Below, in pieces: positions 61,256 through 64,000 of a stretch of DNA of 64,000 bases (position 1 is the first letter of the stretch; every line of letters starts with the position of its first letter). The stretch covers positions 248,001-312,000 of the forward strand of contig NZ_JBHSEF010000009.1 of NCBI RefSeq assembly GCF_042649045.1, given 5' to 3'. Below the pieces are notes generated by a model. The model saw nothing but the letters and a program-made list of their open reading frames with translations, did no database searches and was not told the origin of the DNA. The position numbers were made by a program, and so were the translations under genes. Source of the DNA: Chryseomicrobium palamuruense (GTDB lineage Bacteria; Bacillota; Bacilli; Bacillales_A; Planococcaceae).

Positions 61256-62124
61256 CCGAAGATTTACTCGTCGTGTCAACACCCGTTGACCTCGAAACGT
61301 GGGAAGAAATCAGTGAACTCGTAGCCGCCGCATCAGCCAAGGATAGTATCAGTTACGCACGTATTTTTAGCGTTGAGAATTTAAAAGATCCGCATTATTA
61401 TGGGTTTTGTATTTTAGCGTACCACTCAGAAACCGATGAGTTGGTTGGCTTTGCTTCTGCAGTGGACCCGCTTAACACACGTGATTACGAGTGGAGCATC
61501 ATGGTTCACCCGGACAAGCGCAGCAAGGAGCTCGGCGTTCGCATTTACGAGCGTCTAGTGGAGGAGTTCGAGAAACGTGACTTCATGTCCCAAACGGCGA
61601 TGAACGCATCAAACAGCCCTCACTCAGCGGCGTTCCTTAAGAAACTTGGGTATCAGTATGCCTACTCGGAACGGACGATGAAGGCCCTCCCGAAAGCTGT
61701 GGAGATGGATGAAGGTCTACGAATCGAGAAGTACCGAGAAGACCAGGACCGTGAGACGTTAGAGGGCATTATTGAAAATGCGTTCGGGGATTCGAAAGAA
61801 GAAGTAGAAGCCTTGATTGAGTTCACTCAGTATGCGCCGAACCGTCAATTTTTCCTCGCTTGGGGGGAAGATACGGCACTCGGAGCCATGACGATCGTTC
61901 ACGAACACGAAAAAATCTGGGTCACAGCTCTTGCCGTGCATTCGATGGCACGGGGCCAAGGAGTCGCAAGCAACCTGCTTCGTTTTGCGCAGCAGTATGC
62001 GTTTGACCAAGGCGTCAAGTCCATCTATTTGGACGTCGAGACAGACAACGAACAAGCGCTTTCCATTTATGAGCGCGTCGGATTCCAGACAGTGAATCAT
62101 ACGAAGTATTGGAAATTGACATGA
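61252..62124 (+). CDS. Double-GNAT acetyltransferase coupled to the ABC exporter
   Basis: 290 residues with two GNAT domains in tandem. The first (about 1-140) has VHPDKRSKELGVRIYERLVEE (VHPDKRSKELGVRIYE for motif A) and a late AAFLKKLGYQ. The second (about 155-290) has ALAVHSMARGQGVASNLLRF and ALSIYERVGFQTV. Motif A is canonical (RxxGxG-type) only in the second (ARGQGVAS), so the first may be structural. Its start overlaps the exporter stop (ATGA), so it is made with the exporter; acetylation of the exported compound is a fair guess. A terminator follows. Confidence 0.85.
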   Translation: MTEDLLVVSTPVDLETWEEISELVAAASAKDSISYARIFSVENLKDPHYYGFCILAYHSETDELVGFASAVDPLNTRDYEWSIMVHPDKRSKELGVRIYERLVEEFEKRDFMSQTAMNASNSPHSAAFLKKLGYQYAYSERTMKALPKAVEMDEGLRIEKYREDQDRETLEGIIENAFGDSKEEVEALIEFTQYAPNRQFFLAWGEDTALGAMTIVHEHEKIWVTALAVHSMARGQGVASNLLRFAQQYAFDQGVKSIYLDVETDNEQALSIYERVGFQTVNHTKYWKLT

Positions 62125-62130
62125 ACGGAG

Positions 62131-62166
62131 AGCACCTTTTCTTAGCGGAAGAGGTGCTTTTTGACG
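62131..62166 (+). terminator. Terminator of the exporter-GNAT operon
   Basis: The stem AGCACCT / AGGTGCT (with TTTC/GAAG inside) is followed by TTTTT. Confidence 0.88.
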
Positions 62167-62169
62167 ATT

Positions 62170-62290
62170 TAGATGTGGAGAACGCTCGTTCAGAAACCGT
62201 GAGCTAATACGGGGGCTCCAAAAATGCGCACTTTGCATTTCTGGAGGTCACGGATTAGTGAAGGGGTTTCTAGCGTTCGCAACTCGATAA
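62170..62290 (+). repeat. 121-bp structured element, type A (copy A2)
   Basis: Same ends (TAGATGTGGAG, GCAACTCGATAA), same length and same loop offset as A1; the loop is GCGCACTTTGC. It differs from A1 at five bases. CTAAG/CTTAG of A1 is here CTAAT/ATTAG, so pairing is kept. It starts a few bases after the terminator of the exporter operon. Confidence 0.92.
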
Positions 62291-62293
62291 TGC

Positions 62294-62376
62294 TAGATGT
62301 GAAGAACGCTCGCTCCCTTTGCCTCAATGGCCGCGATGGCATTTGGCATGGATTTCAAGCCTGCGCAACTCGATAT
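62294..62376 (+). repeat. Chimeric, shortened element (type A 5' end, type B 3' half)
   Basis: It begins TAGATGTGAAGAACGCTCG like type A. It then joins at the loop (CCCTTTGCC) to a 3' half identical to B1 for about 60 bases, ending GCAACTCGATA. The two arms no longer pair. It follows A2 after a 3-base joint (TGC). Confidence 0.85.
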
Positions 62377-62379
62377 CAC

Positions 62380-62500
62380 TAGATGTGGAGCCACCTGCTC
62401 CAGAAACTCCGAGAAAATCAGGCGTGCCCAATGAGGCGTCCTTTGCCTCAATGGGTGCGAATGATTTTAGAGTGTGTTTCTAGGTGGCGTAACTCGATAA
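62380..62500 (+). repeat. 121-bp structured element, type C
   Basis: Ends as in the other copies (TAGATGTGGAG, AACTCGATAA), with nested arms CCACCT/AGGTGG, CAGAAAC/GTTTCTA, AAAATCA/TGATTTT and GTGCCCAATGAGGC/GCCTCAATGGGTGC. The loop GCGTCCTTTGC is at offset 57-67. Its last base directly precedes the GGAGGATG ribosome site of the next gene. Confidence 0.9.
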
Positions 62501-62514
62501 GGAGGATGTTACCA

Positions 62515-63219
62515 ATGAAGATTTTCGCACATAGAGGCTGTTCTGGAGACTATCCAGAAAATACACTCGCCGCATTTCGTGCCGCACGAGAACTTCCTAT
62601 TGAAGGAATCGAACTGGATGTACATTTATCGCGTGACGGCGAGCTCATGGTTATCCATGATGAATCAGTCGACCGGACAACAGATGGTTCTGGCTTTGTA
62701 AAAGACATGATGAGTGAAGAACTGCGCATGTTGGATGCAGGCATTTGGAAAGGGGAGGCGTTTGCAAATGAACGTATCCCGTTTTTATCAGAAGTGTTGG
62801 AGCTGTTTAAAGACACAACGCATGTTGTAAATATCGAATTGAAATCGGATATCTTCCCGTATGAAGGCATGGCGGACCGCGTGTTAAGACTCGTAGATAC
62901 GTTTCAGATGCGCGACCGTGTAATTCTGTCATCCTTCGATCACGAGACAATTGCGTACGTCGCGAAAATCTACCCGGATGTGGAAACGGCTGCGTTGACA
63001 ATGGAAGTACTTATGGACGTTCCTGCATATTTGAAACGCCTAGGCGTTTCGTCTGCACACGTATTCTTCCCAACCGCGTTTCGTCGTATGGGGCACGAGC
63101 TGAAAGCAGCGAACTACCCGGTGCGCGCATACACAGTGAACGAAGTGGCGTACGCTGATATGCTACGCAAAGTAGGCATTGATGCTATTTTTACGGACTA
63201 TCCGGAACGGTTTTTGTAG
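62515..63219 (+). CDS. Glycerophosphodiester phosphodiesterase
   Basis: 234 residues of the GDPD family (UgpQ-like, cytoplasmic, no signal). AHRGCSGDYPENTLAAF holds the first catalytic His and the ENT; ELDVHLSRDGELMVIHDE gives the metal Glu/Asp and second His; INIELK-type VVNIELKSD and the late IFTDYPERFL complete the family set. It splits glycerophosphodiesters to glycerol-3-phosphate and an alcohol. The ATG at 62515 follows GGAGGATG; the open frame further back is inside the repeat element and is not real coding. The transcript leader ends in element C. Confidence 0.9.
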   Translation: MKIFAHRGCSGDYPENTLAAFRAARELPIEGIELDVHLSRDGELMVIHDESVDRTTDGSGFVKDMMSEELRMLDAGIWKGEAFANERIPFLSEVLELFKDTTHVVNIELKSDIFPYEGMADRVLRLVDTFQMRDRVILSSFDHETIAYVAKIYPDVETAALTMEVLMDVPAYLKRLGVSSAHVFFPTAFRRMGHELKAANYPVRAYTVNEVAYADMLRKVGIDAIFTDYPERFL

Positions 63220-63271
63220 AGGGGATTATCAGAATGGCAGGTAGTGAGGCGGGTTGCGGGGAAGAAGTGAG

Positions 63272-63346
63272 GAATGGACCGGGTAGAGATCTTGAATGGA
63301 CCGGGTAGGAACTTCCAATGGACCTGGTAAAGTCATCGAATGGATC
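63272..63346. repeat. 22-bp degenerate tandem repeat
   Basis: Three and a half copies with starts at 63272, 63294, 63316 and 63338. The first two begin GAATGGACCGGGTAG, the third CAATGGACCTGGTAA, the fourth GAATGGATC. It lies between the phosphodiesterase stop and the terminator. The core reversed (CTACCCGGTCCATTC) is shared with 9735-9746, and GTTCCTACCCGG also occurs in the 60-bp array unit. Confidence 0.75.
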
Positions 63347-63362
63347 TCTCCCTAACCAACTG

Positions 63363-63404
63363 AAAACGGCACATGACAAGTAACCTGTCATGTGCCGTTT
63401 CTAT
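63363..63404. terminator. Bidirectional terminator
   Basis: The stem AAACGGCACATGACA / TGTCATGTGCCGTTT with a 7-base loop lies between convergent genes. Confidence 0.92.
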
Positions 63405-63408
63405 GTGG

Positions 63409-64000
63409 TTACCACTTTGCTTTATGTTCTTCGACGCTACCTAGCATGTGGGAAATGGTTAACTGGCCATAGCCTTCTACATCAATGGTTCCGTGGAAGT
63501 ACCCGAACATCTGATGAACTGCCGAGTGCACAAGCTTCATGTTTGTTCGCGCAATTCGTTCAAAAAATGGCGTGAATGTCAGGTTCACATCCGAGGAAAA
63601 CTTCGTCTTCAATGTCCATGGCTTCATATAGTTGGTTGTATCATATGTAAATAGTACATCTTCACTGATTTTATAGAGCTTTCTGTCAATAAACACGGCG
63701 TTTTCCGTCATCCCTGTCCCGTCCGTCCACTTGCCGCCAAAATTTAAGCCGACTCGTTTGTTGCCGATACGTTGGGAAGCAAAACCCCAATTCCATGCCG
63801 CTTCATGTGGCCAGATGCCGCGTCCGTAATCGAGCACTGCGAAGTTTTCTTGCCCGTCAAACGTGTAGCGGGTCTCTCCGTGCTCCACAAATCCGGAAGT
63901 TGGGAGTGTATGGTGCTTGGCGGTGAACTGGAAATGTTTGCGGTCCCATGGAATGACCACGTTCAAGGACTCCTGATTTTCCGGATGATCGATTTGGATC
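63409..64000 (-). CDS. DUF2804 family protein (partial, N-terminus outside the window)
   Basis: The C-terminal 196 or so residues are visible; the frame is open to the right edge, and DUF2804 proteins are about 330 residues. Marks are YGRGIWPHEAAWNWGFASQRI, then NFGGKWTDGTGMTENAVFID (given here in pieces: GRGIWPHEAAWNWG and GGKWTDGTGMTENA), and HQMFGYFHGTIDVEG near the end. The fold is a lipocalin/AttH-like beta barrel; the function is unknown. A TTG at 63966 is not the true start, since coding-like sequence continues upstream of it without a stop. Confidence 0.8.
   Translation of the reverse strand, partial: IQIDHPENQESLNVVIPWDRKHFQFTAKHHTLPTSGFVEHGETRYTFDGQENFAVLDYGRGIWPHEAAWNWGFASQRIGNKRVGLNFGGKWTDGTGMTENAVFIDRKLYKISEDVLFTYDTTNYMKPWTLKTKFSSDVNLTFTPFFERIARTNMKLVHSAVHQMFGYFHGTIDVEGYGQLTISHMLGSVEEHKAKW

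Noticed and set aside
62170..62500. Integron attC array or CRISPR array as an explanation for the repeats
   Set aside because: Ends lack attC R boxes (GTTRRRY-type), there are no cassettes or integrase, and there are no unique spacers of CRISPR size: joints are 3-4 bases.
62383..62514. N-terminal extension of the phosphodiesterase (44 extra codons)
   Set aside because: It lies inside element C; the GGAGGATG site and the family start MKIFAHRGC both place the start at 62515.
1..64000. tRNA, rRNA, T-box or known riboswitch leaders
   Set aside because: No tRNA or rRNA-like sequence, T-box motif or recognised aptamer core was found by eye in the intergenic regions.

Overview
The window reads as chromosome of a low-to-mid-GC Gram-positive bacterium of the order Bacillales. 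The reasons are strong Shine-Dalgarno sites with many TTG/GTG starts, YfkAB, a YtxJ-type bacilliredoxin (bacillithiol redox), YusW- and YflT-like proteins, DUF3243, sigma-B-type promoters, cre and Fur boxes of the Bacillus type, and SLH-anchored secreted subtilases. A Planococcaceae/Caryophanaceae-type genus would fit, but I cannot name it. No rRNA, tRNA, phage, IS transposase or CRISPR array is visible.

Layout. 1-9.7 kb: end of a TRAP transporter, radical-SAM YfkAB, a polyamine-type acetyltransferase, a DUF368 lipid-carrier transporter, a DinB/M20-peptidase pair, a Bmr-like efflux pump, AEC and EamA transporters, and GabD. 9.8-17.3 kb: a sensor kinase/response regulator pair, two tandem paralogous secreted subtilases (the second with SLH modules), then a 60-bp GC-rich repeat array that has replaced the 5' end of a DUF4126 gene. 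17.3-22.2 kb: a divergent Fur-controlled iron locus (ferredoxin-NADP reductase against a four-gene siderophore ABC importer). 22.3-31 kb: a nucleoside transporter, a cluster of structured repeats, an OpuC-like compatible-solute importer, an acetamidase-like enzyme, a methyltransferase and PepF. 31-43.6 kb: a general-stress neighbourhood in which at least six genes carry sigma-B-like promoters (acidic lipoprotein, CmpX-like channel, DUF3243 protein, YusW-like lipoprotein, a small protein, YflT proteins), with an RsbR paralogue, a bacilliredoxin, a rhodanese lipoprotein behind a CsoR/CstR-like operator, and topoisomerase III. 43.6-54.8 kb: DUF1028 protein, glutamine-amidotransferase-like hydrolase, flavin reductase, VTT membrane protein, a PBP4-type carboxypeptidase, a lysine-degradation operon (semialdehyde dehydrogenase plus lysine 6-dehydrogenase) behind a perfect cre site, a secreted beta-propeller protein and a split ThrE-type exporter. 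54.9-64 kb: a PAS-GGDEF-EAL protein with a dead GGDEF site, EamA, a heterodimeric ABC exporter coupled to a double GNAT, a second repeat cluster, a glycerophosphodiesterase and a partial DUF2804 gene.

The most unusual signal is a family of 121-bp intergenic elements (23.6-24.0 kb and 62.2-62.5 kb). Four full copies have exactly the same length, the same outer boxes and the same 11-nt central loop at the same offset. Their arms differ in sequence but stay self-complementary, including one compensatory G-C to T-A change between two copies. They stand head to tail with 3-4-nt joints. This looks like a structured RNA or hairpin mobile-element family that I do not recognise.
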